DNA of 64,000 nt from Dyadobacter luteus (GCF_003383615.1 NZ_QNUL01000004.1:186001-250000); one strand, 5' to 3'; shown: positions 16,762-25,937, counted from the first letter of the stretch. Translations and numbers: made by a program. Notes: generated from the sequence alone by a model not told the origin.

Positions 16762-18102
16762 ATGTCGATCATATTAAGTGAATCGGAAGCCAAAGCGCTT
16801 TTACAAAAAGTGCTGAGCTATTCTAAAGCAGATGAGTGCGAGGTGAATCTGATGGGGGAGCAACGTGGTAACCTGCGCTATGCACGTAACGAAGTGTCTA
16901 CCAGTGGATCGCTGATCAACCAAAACTTACAGGTGCAGTCCGCGTTTGGGAAAAAGGTAGGTGTTGCCACCATCGATGAGTTCAGTGAGGAATCATTAAA
17001 AAAAGTGGTTCAACGGGCTGAAGAACTGGCTAAACTGGCACCTGAAAACCCTGAATATATGGGATTGCTGGGGCCGCAGAAATACGGTGCAGCTTCCAAA
17101 GGATATTTCGAATCTACAGCTGGCGCTAGTCCTGATACACGCGCGAATGCAGTTTTGAAAAGTCTGGAACTGACAAGAACCCAGAAGTTAACTGCTGCAG
17201 GTTTTTTGGAAGATCAGAAAGGTTATTCTGCCATGATGAATTCAAAGGGCCTGTTTGCCTACTATCCCAGTACGAGCGTAAATTTCTCATTGACGGTGCG
17301 TACCGAAGACGGAACCGGTTCAGGATACGTGGCCAAAGGATACAGCGACATGAGTAAGCTGGACACAGCAGCAGCGACAAAAATCGCAGTGCAGAAATCG
17401 CTGGGTTCGGTGGGAGCGAAAGCGCTGGAACCAGGTAAGTATACTGTTATTCTGGAACCTACTGCAGCGGCTGTTCTGTTGGAAAATATCTTTTTTAGAA
17501 TGGATGCGCGTAGCGCCGATGAAGGACGTTCGTTCCTAAGTAAGCAGGGAGGGAAGACTAAGCTGGGTGAAAAGATTATGGATGAAAGAGTTAACTTTTA
17601 CTCAGACCCATCTAATCCTGATTTGCCCGCTTCGCCTTTTGCGGGAGACGGACAACCCCAGGACAAGCGTTACTGGATAGAGAAGGGGACGGTAAAGAAT
17701 ATGTATTATTCGAGGTACTGGGCCCAGAAGAACAATGTTGCTCCAATACCCTTTCCCAACAATATGATTATGGACGGTGGCACAGCGTCACTGGAAGACA
17801 TGATCAAATCCACCAAACAAGGTATACTTGTTACAAAGTTATGGTATATCAGAACAGTGGATCCACAGACCCTTCTGTTAACCGGGCTTACCCGTGATGG
17901 TACATTTTATATCGAAAACGGAAAGATCAAACATCCGATCAAAAACTTCCGTTTTAACGAAAGTCCGGTAATTATGCTGAACAATCTGGAGACACTCGGT
18001 AAGCCGGAGCGTGTAGTAAGTACAGAGTCTGACCGGAATTATCTTATCCCTCCGATGAAGATCAGAGAATTTACTTTTTCATCTCTATCCGACGCGGTGT
18101 AG
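16762..18102 (+). CDS. TldE/PmbA-type subunit, copy 2
   Basis: A 446-residue paralogue of the TldE at 13710. It starts without a leader (SIILSESEAKALLQKVLSYSKADE), keeps the LRYARNEVSTSG and ARSADEGRSFLSKQGG blocks and the VDPQTLLLTGLTRDGTFYIE block, and lacks the zinc motif. The glycine-rich loop of copy 1 is replaced by a short SPFAGDGQPQDK segment. The order TldD1-TldE1-TldD2-TldE2 points to duplication of a whole pair followed by divergence. An inverted repeat element follows its stop codon. Confidence 0.92.
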   Translation: MSIILSESEAKALLQKVLSYSKADECEVNLMGEQRGNLRYARNEVSTSGSLINQNLQVQSAFGKKVGVATIDEFSEESLKKVVQRAEELAKLAPENPEYMGLLGPQKYGAASKGYFESTAGASPDTRANAVLKSLELTRTQKLTAAGFLEDQKGYSAMMNSKGLFAYYPSTSVNFSLTVRTEDGTGSGYVAKGYSDMSKLDTAAATKIAVQKSLGSVGAKALEPGKYTVILEPTAAAVLLENIFFRMDARSADEGRSFLSKQGGKTKLGEKIMDERVNFYSDPSNPDLPASPFAGDGQPQDKRYWIEKGTVKNMYYSRYWAQKNNVAPIPFPNNMIMDGGTASLEDMIKSTKQGILVTKLWYIRTVDPQTLLLTGLTRDGTFYIENGKIKHPIKNFRFNESPVIMLNNLETLGKPERVVSTESDRNYLIPPMKIREFTFSSLSDAV

Positions 18103-18112
18103 ATTTTTGAAA

Positions 18113-18201
18113 CGCAGAGTTATAAAGTGTTTTCGCGGAGTTGCACAGAGTTTAGCTTTAAACCTTTGTGCAACTCCGCGAAATACTCTCTTTACTCTGC
18201 G
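18113..18201. repeat. large imperfect palindromic element
   Basis: The inner arms CGCGGAGTTGCACAGAG (18134-18150) and CTTTGTGCAACTCCGCG (18164-18180) pair with one mismatch. The outer arms CGCAGAGT (18113-18120) and ACTCTGCG (18194-18201) pair perfectly, with a partly paired zone between. The whole can fold into a hairpin of about 89 nt. It lies in the 113-bp gap between TldE copy 2 and the DUF4159 gene. Its form suggests a REP-like dispersed element; it may also stabilise or attenuate the transcript. No second copy was seen in this window. Confidence 0.7.
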
Positions 18202-18215
18202 AGAACCTTTAAATA

Positions 18216-18833
18216 ATGCGACCATTCTTTTTTACACGTATTCAATACACATCTGGGAACTGGGATACCGACCAGCGCATGCCTTCAAACCTGCTACACT
18301 CGTTGGTTGAATACACGACCATACCCGTTGATGAAAAGGAAAAAGTCGTGCAGCTGAGCAGTAACGAGATCTTTAAAAGTCCGTTCTGCTACCTGAGCGG
18401 GCATAAACTGGTAGAATTTTCGAGTCAGGAAAGAGACCATTTTCGAAGGTATGTTCAAAATGGCGGTTTTGTTTTTGTCGACGATTGTAATCACGACATC
18501 GATGGCCTTTTTGCAAAATCCTTTGAACAGGAAATGGAGAGGACTTTCGGAGCAAAAGCACTTCAGAAAATTCCTAATAATCATCCGATATACAATTGCT
18601 TTTTCAAATTTGAAGATGGCCCGCCTACAACTTCCTTCGAGCTCAACGGTTGGGGAGATGATCTTGTACACGACTACCTGAAAGCCATTATTGTCAACGG
18701 AAGAATAGGGGTGCTGTATAGCAATAAGGATTATGGCTGTGAGTGGGATTATGATTTTCGTAACAAGCGGTTTCTGGCTGTAGACAATACCCGGTTCGGA
18801 GTGAATATTGTCATGTATGCGTTGACTGCCTGA
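18216..18833 (+). CDS. DUF4159 family protein
   Basis: A 205-residue protein without a signal peptide. It matches the DUF4159 pattern: an N-terminal FTRIQYTSGNWDTD block, a central FVFVDDCNHDIDGLF strand-loop resembling the flavodoxin-like or glutamine-amidotransferase-like fold, and a C-terminal GVLYSNKDYGCEWDYDF region. The function of the family is unknown; in Bacteroidota it is encoded next to MoxR ATPase and DUF58 proteins, exactly the context here. It begins a tight run of genes that continues to 25856. Confidence 0.88.
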   Translation: MRPFFFTRIQYTSGNWDTDQRMPSNLLHSLVEYTTIPVDEKEKVVQLSSNEIFKSPFCYLSGHKLVEFSSQERDHFRRYVQNGGFVFVDDCNHDIDGLFAKSFEQEMERTFGAKALQKIPNNHPIYNCFFKFEDGPPTTSFELNGWGDDLVHDYLKAIIVNGRIGVLYSNKDYGCEWDYDFRNKRFLAVDNTRFGVNIVMYALTA

Positions 18834-18880
18834 TCCAACGGAAAGAGCTATTTTTTGATTAATAATAAAAGAAACGAACA

Positions 18881-19870
18881 TTGGAGACTCAGGAATTAAA
18901 TCATTATAAAGCATTGGTGGCGAAGCTGCCTGATCTTAAAACCGAGATCGCCAAAGTGATTGTGGGCCAGCAGGAAGCGATTGATGAAATACTGATTTCT
19001 CTTCTTGCAGGAGGACATTGTCTGCTGGAGGGCGTACCGGGACTAGCCAAGACTCTTATGGTGAAAACCATGTCGGAAGCTTTGCACATGAGCTTTAAAA
19101 GGGTTCAGTTTACCCCCGATTTAATGCCGGGAGATATCATCGGTACCGAAATACTGGAAGAGGATCACGAGACAGGAAAGAAGTTTTTTAAATTTAACCA
19201 GGGACCCATTTTTGCCAATGTGGTACTTGCCGATGAAATTAATCGTACTCCACCCAAAACCCAGGCCGCGCTATTGGAAGCGATGCAGGAGAAAAGCGTA
19301 ACCTATGGTGGAACGAACTATCCGTTACCCGCTCCCTTTTTGATCATCGCAACACAGAATCCCATAGAGCAGGCAGGAACATATCCTTTACCCGAGGCGC
19401 AGCTCGACCGCTTTTTACTTTACATCAAACTGGGTTATCCAAGCGAACAGGAAGAGTTGAATGTACTGAAAGGAACTACGGGCTCTTTCAAACCGCAGAT
19501 TAACCGTATTTTAAGTGATTCAGACATTATTCAGCTCCAGAAGCTGACCAGACAGGTTCATATCAGCGACGAACTGATCAGCTGGATTAATAAGCTGGTG
19601 CGGGCCACAAGACCTGACGGTTCTCCTTCTGAGTTTGTGAAAGAATGGTGTGACTGGGGTGCAGGGCCACGCGCAGGTCAGGCATTGGTACTGTGCGCAA
19701 AAGCGAGAGCAGTATTGCATGAACGCTTCTCGGTTATTCCTGAGGATATACAAACACTTGCCTATCCGATCTTCCGTCACCGGATTGCGATGAATTTCAG
19801 AGCAGAGGCCGATGGTATCACTTCCGATCAGGCCATTTCGGAACTATTAAAAGTTGTAAAGCCCAACTAA
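18881..19870 (+). CDS. MoxR family AAA+ ATPase
   Basis: A 329-residue AAA+ ATPase of the MoxR group. Walker A is GVPGLAKT at 51-58, Walker B is VVLADEINR at about 114-122, followed by PPKTQAALLEAMQE and the sensor block IATQNPIEQAGTYPLPEAQ; GAGPRAGQAL marks the lid domain. I use TTG at 18881 because no ATG precedes the conserved helix that starts the fold. MoxR ATPases act as chaperones that insert cofactors or assemble complexes, together with VWA-domain partners. Here the partner is the DUF58 protein encoded 30 nt downstream. Confidence 0.95.
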   Translation: METQELNHYKALVAKLPDLKTEIAKVIVGQQEAIDEILISLLAGGHCLLEGVPGLAKTLMVKTMSEALHMSFKRVQFTPDLMPGDIIGTEILEEDHETGKKFFKFNQGPIFANVVLADEINRTPPKTQAALLEAMQEKSVTYGGTNYPLPAPFLIIATQNPIEQAGTYPLPEAQLDRFLLYIKLGYPSEQEELNVLKGTTGSFKPQINRILSDSDIIQLQKLTRQVHISDELISWINKLVRATRPDGSPSEFVKEWCDWGAGPRAGQALVLCAKARAVLHERFSVIPEDIQTLAYPIFRHRIAMNFRAEADGITSDQAISELLKVVKPN

Positions 19871-19900
19871 ACGGGTTTGTCCGCACCACAATCATAAGAG

Positions 19901-20797
19901 ATGGTAAAAAATACTGGTTTACTGGCGTCGGATCTGATCAGGCTCAAAAATCTGCAGCTCACCGGAAAACTGGTCAGCGACGAGCTCATGCTGGGTATTC
20001 ATTCCAGTAAGCGCTCTGGTATAGGAACTGAGTTTGAGCAATACCGGCACTACGAACCCGGTGATGATCCCAAGCGTATCGACTGGAAACTGTTTGCAAG
20101 AACAGACAAGCACCTTGTGCGGGAATCATCTACTGAAAGTGACAGGCAGGTTCGCTTTGTGTTGGATCTGTCCGGCTCTATGAATTACGCAGAAAAGGGT
20201 ATAGCCAGGTTGGATTACGCCAGGATAATTATGGCCTCACTTGCTTATCTGTGTTACATTCAAAACGATCAGATGAGTTTGTATTTTTTGAAAAAAGGAA
20301 GTGTACAAACCGCAGTGGGTACAGGATCATCTTCATCAGGAAAACAGGCATTTCAAAAGATACTGGTGGCGCTCGAAAAGAGTGAAGCCGCCGGCGAATG
20401 GACAGAAGCAACTGAGGTACGGTTTGCAGAATTTCAACAGAAAGGAAAGGAGCAGCTGATTTTTATTACAGATTTTTTGCAGGCGGGCGAGGAATGGCTG
20501 TCTCTGATCAAATCACTGGCCAGCCCTAAAAGAGAAATTGTGATTTTTCAGATTTTGGGTGATCAGGAACTTGACTTCAATCTGAATGGATTTTACAGAT
20601 TTAAAGACCTTGAAACAGGTAAGGAAATTGAGCTGGATGCATCTTCTGTCCGTGAACGTTTTCTTGCATCTTCGCAGCAATACCTCGATCAGGTAAAATC
20701 TGCATTACAAATCCCATATGTAAGGCTGGTAAGAGCAAGATTGAGCGATCCGATAGGTATGGTATTAAAAGCATTTTTAACCAAAAAGAAAGGATAA
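19901..20797 (+). CDS. DUF58 domain protein with VWA-like fold
   Basis: A 298-residue protein. The DUF58 signature is clear at 50-75 (HYEPGDDPKRIDWKLFART) and is followed by a VWA fold whose MIDAS site DLSGS is intact at 89-93. It has no signal peptide or membrane span. DUF58 proteins are the usual binding partners of MoxR ATPases, the VWA domain recruiting the client. The stop codon overlaps the next start (TAATG at 20795-20799), indicating translational coupling with the BatA-like protein. Confidence 0.93.
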   Translation: MVKNTGLLASDLIRLKNLQLTGKLVSDELMLGIHSSKRSGIGTEFEQYRHYEPGDDPKRIDWKLFARTDKHLVRESSTESDRQVRFVLDLSGSMNYAEKGIARLDYARIIMASLAYLCYIQNDQMSLYFLKKGSVQTAVGTGSSSSGKQAFQKILVALEKSEAAGEWTEATEVRFAEFQQKGKEQLIFITDFLQAGEEWLSLIKSLASPKREIVIFQILGDQELDFNLNGFYRFKDLETGKEIELDASSVRERFLASSQQYLDQVKSALQIPYVRLVRARLSDPIGMVLKAFLTKKKG

Positions 20798-21999
20798 TGA
20801 CATTTTTGCAACCTGTTTTGTTGTGGGGATTGCTGGGTGTGATTATACCTGTGATCATTCACTTTTGGTATCAGAAAAAGGGTAAAACAATCGCTTGGGC
20901 TGCAACACGCTGGCTCACTGATAAAACCAGTCTGCAGCATCGTGGTATACGACTGGATGAGATCCCCTTGTTGCTATTGCGCTGTCTGCTTGTTATTCTG
21001 CTTGTGTTGCTGCTCTCAAGGGCAGCTATTTCGTGGCTGGATCAAACAGGGCAAACCAAACGTGTGCATCTGGTGGAGTCGGGTGAGCGCGTAGCAGATG
21101 CGTTTAAATTTGAGATAGAGGAAGCATTAAAAAAAGGAGAGCAGGTGTTCTGGATCAGTAAGGAGCCGGTTGCTCTCACAAATTCCGAAACTGTTCCCCC
21201 ACTTTCATCAGGACTGGATTATTTGCAGCAAAGCATTAATGCCATAACCGGGAAAGGCGCGCAGCTGATGCTATACGTCGGAAATTCACCAGGAATTTCT
21301 CTTCCATCCAGGATTGTCGTACCGGCGGACTTTCAACTCATGACGACTGTTGACTCCACATACAATCGGGCTGTAAACTATTTTGCTATAGACGCTTCTA
21401 CAGGACTCTTTGTAGATAAGCAATCTGGTATTCTGAAAACAGGTGATCTCAGAGAAAATGCGGGAGCTACCAAGAGTGGAAACGGGCCGGTCAGCGTATT
21501 GCTTGAATATAAAAATCAGACAGAGAAAAAAACTGTAAGAGCTGCATTGATGGCTTTTTCAGAGGTGTATAAAATCCCGTTTATGATCGATGAAGTAGCG
21601 TCCGACAACAAAAATTACGACTGGATTTTTACAAATGATCTTGTGACGAATACCGACAAATCAACAGCTTACGTAGTTTCCGGAAAGCAATACCCGGGAG
21701 TTGTTCCGGCTCAGGTTATATCTGTCGGCGATTCTCTCAAAGTTTCTTCCTCGGAAATGGTCCGAGAAGGAAGACTGCCGGAATGGTTTGGCCAGCAATT
21801 TGTGAATCGCTATAATCTAAGCCAGCCTTCAGATATACTTAGCGGTAAGCAATTAAAAACCAGGTTTGTATCTATGGATAGTGCCGGGCAGCAATCGTCT
21901 GATCATTTCGGGAAGTATCTTTTATTGGGTTTTGTGATGACACTTCTTTTGGAAAGATGGCTGTCGTTGAAGAAAAATGTGACACAGACCTATGCATGA
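20797..21999 (+). CDS. BatA-domain membrane protein
   Basis: A 400-residue protein opening with the double-transmembrane BatA module: a span at about 5-24 (LLWGLLGVIIPVIIHFW), a loop with WAATRWL and IRLDEIPLLLLRCLLV, and a second span ending near 78. A soluble domain of about 290 residues follows, then a last membrane span near 375-393. BatA proteins belong to the aerotolerance (Bat) systems of Bacteroides, but this one has no obvious VWA MIDAS motif. Coupled by overlap to both neighbours, it probably forms the membrane anchor for the MoxR/DUF58 machinery. Confidence 0.85.
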   Translation: MTFLQPVLLWGLLGVIIPVIIHFWYQKKGKTIAWAATRWLTDKTSLQHRGIRLDEIPLLLLRCLLVILLVLLLSRAAISWLDQTGQTKRVHLVESGERVADAFKFEIEEALKKGEQVFWISKEPVALTNSETVPPLSSGLDYLQQSINAITGKGAQLMLYVGNSPGISLPSRIVVPADFQLMTTVDSTYNRAVNYFAIDASTGLFVDKQSGILKTGDLRENAGATKSGNGPVSVLLEYKNQTEKKTVRAALMAFSEVYKIPFMIDEVASDNKNYDWIFTNDLVTNTDKSTAYVVSGKQYPGVVPAQVISVGDSLKVSSSEMVREGRLPEWFGQQFVNRYNLSQPSDILSGKQLKTRFVSMDSAGQQSSDHFGKYLLLGFVMTLLLERWLSLKKNVTQTYA

Positions 22000-24208
22000 A
22001 CTAAAAAAACTCATCAATAACGTAAGCATTCAGTTATACACTGCGGCATTTCTTCAATGTGCTTTGCTTTTCGTAGCTGTCTATCTACCTGTCGCTGCAT
22101 TCAACAGTGAAGCATCTGTATGGCCGGTTTTAGCGGGATTCCTTGCTGCAGGCATCGGTTTCTGGCAAACAGGGATTTTTCAAAATAAAAAACAGCAGGC
22201 TATATCGCTGATTCATGCCCAAGTGGGGCAGGCAGAATATAGCTTGCATCTGCTGGATAAAGAAGAGCTCAATCTTGCAGAACAATTGCAGCTGGAGCGC
22301 CTGGCAGATCAGCAGGTGGTTTTCCCGTATGTGCGCCTGTACAAAAGTTTGGGCTGGTATGCAGGGTTGCTGGCATTGTCAGTTGTGTTTTATTGGATGT
22401 ATCCGCTTATCGCAAACAGGTCGGCAAAAGCCGGGATAGCTGCAGTTAATGCGTCTGAAAAGAAACCCGCAGTCAACACAAGTATACCCCCGGTATTTCA
22501 GAATGCCGAAGTGCGTATCACTCCGCCTGCCTATACAGGATTGACGGTCAGCAATAGTAAGGACATGAACATTAGTGCTGTTTCGGGCTCACAGCTCGTA
22601 TGGCAGCTTCATTTCAGTCATCATCAGAAACTGGTTGTAAAGCTCGCTAACAGCAGGGGAGAGGAGGTCGTTTTTAAGGATTTGGGAAGTGTTTACCAGT
22701 ATTCCGATAAGCTCACAGGCTCAGGCTTGTACGCGTTCAAGGCATATTGGAGAGATTCGCTTGTGTATCAGTCTGATTTTTACAGATTGGAAGCTTTACC
22801 CGATCTTCCGCCTAAAATCGAACCCGCCTCCAAAGAACTTTACAAATATCATTTTCTGAAAGACAGTAAGTCTCTGAATATTGCAGCGAAAATCTCTGAT
22901 GATTTCAGGGTGCGACAAGCATTTATTGTGGCTACCGTAGCCCGTGGTAGTGGTGAAAATGTAAAGTTCCGGGAAATGAAATTTCCACTGAGTCCGGCCG
23001 ATTTCAAGGAAGCTAACCTGCAAAAAACGATTGATCTGAAGGCTTTGAATTTCACACCTGGCGATGAGCTTTATTACTACTGGGCGGCAGTAGACAACCG
23101 TCAACCGGAAGCCAATTTCAGTAAGTCGGATACCTATTTTGTGGTTTATAAAGATACCGCTCAGGTAGAGGAAGCTGAGCTTGCTACAATGGCGGTCAAC
23201 ATTATGCCTGAATACTTCCGTAGCCAGCGTCAGATTATTATCGATACAGAAAAACTGATTGCCAGAAAAAAGAAAATCAGCAAGAAGGAGTTTAACTCAA
23301 TCTCAAATGAAATCGGTTTTGATCAGAAAGTTTTAAGGCTGAGATATGGTCAGTATCTGGGTGAGGAATTTGAAACGAGTTTAGGCGGAGCGGCGGGCCC
23401 GCCGGCAGAAGGAGAATCCGGGGGAAACATACTGGATGCTTTTACGCATAAATCTGATGGAGAAGGTGAGGCGGCGGAACGAAGAGCATCGGAGCCGGAT
23501 CATGACCATGGACACGATCACGATCATGGGAGTTCGGAGGGCGATTCAAAAGATCCTCTCGCTGCTCTGATGGAACAATATGTACATGCGCATGATGATG
23601 CCGAAACCAATACATTCTACGAGCAGTCAACACGGAGTCTTTTGAAAATGGCTCTAGAGAACATGTGGCAGTCGGAGCTTCATCTGAGAATGTACGAACC
23701 TGAAAAGGCCATTCCTTTTGAAAACAAGGCATTGGAATTTCTGAAATCGGCTCAGCACAAAGCACGGACATTTGTGAAGAAAAGTGGCTATGATCCCCCT
23801 CCGATCAAGGAAAAGGAGAAACGGCTTACCGGCGAAATGAAGGATCTGAACAAGAATTTGTCATCAGAGAAAAACTACAGAGAGAAGACAACCGGACAAC
23901 TTGTTGCAGAGGTGTTGGGTTATCTGCAAGCTGAAAAGCTCTCAGGCAATATGCAAAGCCAGATGCAAATTGCCGGTTCTGTTTTATCTGAAAGACTGCT
24001 GAACAGTGGTCCTTTCAATGGCGGACCTAAAAACTGGAAAGTGCTGGCCTCACTACAGAAAATGGTTAGTGCCAAGCCTCTGAGTGAAAAGGAGAAGATG
24101 GAACTTAAAAATGAACTTTACAAACGGGCCGACAAGGCGTTGGAACGAAACAAGGGCTACAGAGGTGAACAGAAACTGGAAGGGGCCTTTTGGAAAATGA
24201 TGCAGTAG
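21992..24208 (+). CDS. DUF4175 family membrane protein
   Basis: A 738-residue protein with N-terminal membrane spans (about 14-60 and 122-142) and a large, presumably periplasmic domain with beta-rich modules (VRITPPAYTGLT, KIEPASKELYKYHFLKD). A long charged helical tail follows. It fits the DUF4175 family. A histidine/aspartate run (DHDHGHDHDHG, residues 503-513) interrupts a low-complexity Glu/Gly/Ser stretch and could bind divalent metal. The start overlaps the BatA-like gene by 8 nt, and only 1 nt separates its stop from the next gene. The family has no assigned function. Confidence 0.82.
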   Translation: MHELKKLINNVSIQLYTAAFLQCALLFVAVYLPVAAFNSEASVWPVLAGFLAAGIGFWQTGIFQNKKQQAISLIHAQVGQAEYSLHLLDKEELNLAEQLQLERLADQQVVFPYVRLYKSLGWYAGLLALSVVFYWMYPLIANRSAKAGIAAVNASEKKPAVNTSIPPVFQNAEVRITPPAYTGLTVSNSKDMNISAVSGSQLVWQLHFSHHQKLVVKLANSRGEEVVFKDLGSVYQYSDKLTGSGLYAFKAYWRDSLVYQSDFYRLEALPDLPPKIEPASKELYKYHFLKDSKSLNIAAKISDDFRVRQAFIVATVARGSGENVKFREMKFPLSPADFKEANLQKTIDLKALNFTPGDELYYYWAAVDNRQPEANFSKSDTYFVVYKDTAQVEEAELATMAVNIMPEYFRSQRQIIIDTEKLIARKKKISKKEFNSISNEIGFDQKVLRLRYGQYLGEEFETSLGGAAGPPAEGESGGNILDAFTHKSDGEGEAAERRASEPDHDHGHDHDHGSSEGDSKDPLAALMEQYVHAHDDAETNTFYEQSTRSLLKMALENMWQSELHLRMYEPEKAIPFENKALEFLKSAQHKARTFVKKSGYDPPPIKEKEKRLTGEMKDLNKNLSSEKNYREKTTGQLVAEVLGYLQAEKLSGNMQSQMQIAGSVLSERLLNSGPFNGGPKNWKVLASLQKMVSAKPLSEKEKMELKNELYKRADKALERNKGYRGEQKLEGAFWKMMQ

Positions 24209-24209
24209 T

Positions 24210-25856
24210 ATGATTCAGTTTAATTTTGATTTTCATGACGGTCTTAATCAGATCATACTGATTCTGTTGGTGATGTTGCTGCCGGTACAGCTCTGGTTGC
24301 TACTCTTCAAATCTAAACCATCATGGAATGGCAGGCTATATCTTCGTTTGGGATTGAATATACTACTTTGGTTGGTGACACTGGCATTTGTGTTGCAGCC
24401 ATTCTGGTTTTCTGATGGTTCCGGCCGAACAGCTTTGCTTTTTGGCGAGGAGGTATCAGACGATTTCCGTCAGGCGGTAAGAGATAGCCTTCCGCAATCA
24501 AGAGTGATTCGTCTGGATGAGAATACTGATGCTGAGAAGCTTTTATCGGTAGATTCATTGGTAGTGGCAGGTCAGTCCTTTTCTGACAAAACATTCAATA
24601 ATTTACTGCTAACCACTAAGCGCCCTGCTCTGAAATGGATTCCGTTTCGGCAGTCCAATTCTGTTTACAATCTGCATTGGAAGGCTGTCCTTCGCAAAGG
24701 AGAAATGCAGACAGTATCAGGTAACATCCGAACAGATGCGCAGCAGCAATTGCGGTTGTCTTTTGCCGGCAGGACAATAGACAGTACCAAACTATCCACG
24801 GGCGACAATTCATTTCGTCTGCAGGCTCCGGCCTTTGCTCAGGGGCAAAGCTGGTTTACACTTACTATGGGGGAGAAGGTGCTTGATACGCTTCATTTTT
24901 TTGCCCGACCTTCCGAGCCTCTGGTATTTCAGTTTGTTCAGCAGAGTCCCGACTTTGAGAGTAGGAACCTCGCTACATGGCTGGGGAAAAATGGACATTC
25001 TGTGCAGTATTTAACGACTTTGTCCAAGGATCTTGAAAGTAAAGAGTCGATTAACATGTCCAAAAAGGAGGCAGATATTATCGTAACAGATCCGATGAAT
25101 GCCTCAGGTGCACTGGTGAAAAAAGCCTTGGCTGCTGGGAAAAGTGTTCTATTTATCAATATTGCCAATCCTCTTTCTGATATCGGGCGAATCAATACTG
25201 CGCTTGGAACAAAATTCGCCTTAAAGCGGACATCTCAGCAGGAATCTGTTACCATTGCGTCTGGACTTACGGCTTTCCCTTATTTATTCTCAGTTTCAGG
25301 ACGTCAGCTGAATGCTGCTGACTTGCCGGTAGCGATCGAAAAACAAAAAGGGAAGGTAGCGGTAAGTCTGTTGAACGAGACTTTTCCTTTGATGCTGGCG
25401 GGGGATAGTCTGGCTTATCAGAAAGTCTGGAACAGTATTCTGGCGCTAGTTCACCCTTCTTCTAGGAACAATATTTCAGTTGAGGCCCCGGTTATTTCAG
25501 GATTGCCTGCAGAGGTCAGTCTGAACAATTTCGCGAACTTGCCGACGCAATTCACAGTAGGTAGCGATACAATTTTTCCGGTGGAATCTGCACTGAACGG
25601 CCTGTCTTATTCTGCATCATTCAGACCTGTAGAAACCGGCTGGCTCAGTACGGCCGACTCTTCAGGAGCCAGGCTATTTGTCGAAAAACAATCTAACTAC
25701 TCAGATGCCCGGATCCGGGACTTTCTCAATTCTTACTTTCAGAAAGATGCAGCAGTTGCCTCGACAGATCAGGCACGTCATCAGCCCTCACCCTGGCTTT
25801 GGCTGGGTCTGTTACTGGGATGTCTTACCGCAGTCTGGGTTGAAACAAAGTTGTAA
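24210..25856 (+). CDS. membrane protein of the MoxR/BatA cluster, function unknown
   Basis: A 548-residue protein with two N-terminal membrane spans (about 13-32 and 45-66), a soluble region of about 450 residues, and a final span near 525-545 (WLWLGLLLGCLTAVWVETKL). The topology mirrors that of the BatA-like protein at 20797, with a soluble domain held between N- and C-terminal anchors. I recognise no family by motif. Its 1-nt spacing from the DUF4175 gene makes it part of the same operon, and it is probably a component of the same envelope complex. It is the last gene of the block. Confidence 0.75.
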   Translation: MIQFNFDFHDGLNQIILILLVMLLPVQLWLLLFKSKPSWNGRLYLRLGLNILLWLVTLAFVLQPFWFSDGSGRTALLFGEEVSDDFRQAVRDSLPQSRVIRLDENTDAEKLLSVDSLVVAGQSFSDKTFNNLLLTTKRPALKWIPFRQSNSVYNLHWKAVLRKGEMQTVSGNIRTDAQQQLRLSFAGRTIDSTKLSTGDNSFRLQAPAFAQGQSWFTLTMGEKVLDTLHFFARPSEPLVFQFVQQSPDFESRNLATWLGKNGHSVQYLTTLSKDLESKESINMSKKEADIIVTDPMNASGALVKKALAAGKSVLFINIANPLSDIGRINTALGTKFALKRTSQQESVTIASGLTAFPYLFSVSGRQLNAADLPVAIEKQKGKVAVSLLNETFPLMLAGDSLAYQKVWNSILALVHPSSRNNISVEAPVISGLPAEVSLNNFANLPTQFTVGSDTIFPVESALNGLSYSASFRPVETGWLSTADSSGARLFVEKQSNYSDARIRDFLNSYFQKDAAVASTDQARHQPSPWLWLGLLLGCLTAVWVETKL

Positions 25857-25880
25857 CCTTTAAGGCTGATTTGTGTATTT

Positions 25881-25911
25881 CAGACCTTAATGCATATCTT
25901 AAGGGTCTGAA
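25881..25911 (+). terminator. possible hairpin terminator of the MoxR/DUF4175 block
   Basis: CAGACCTTAA (25881-25890) pairs with the downstream TTAAGGGTCTG apart from one bulged base. The T-run after it is weak. It is the only hairpin between the end of the block and the dehydrogenase gene. Confidence 0.4.
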
Positions 25912-25937
25912 TTTACCACCACATCTAACAGCTCACC

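Noticed and set aside
18107..18310. 67-codon frame after the second TldE gene
   Set aside because: Most of it is translated from the palindromic element, and it runs into the DUF4159 gene in another frame.
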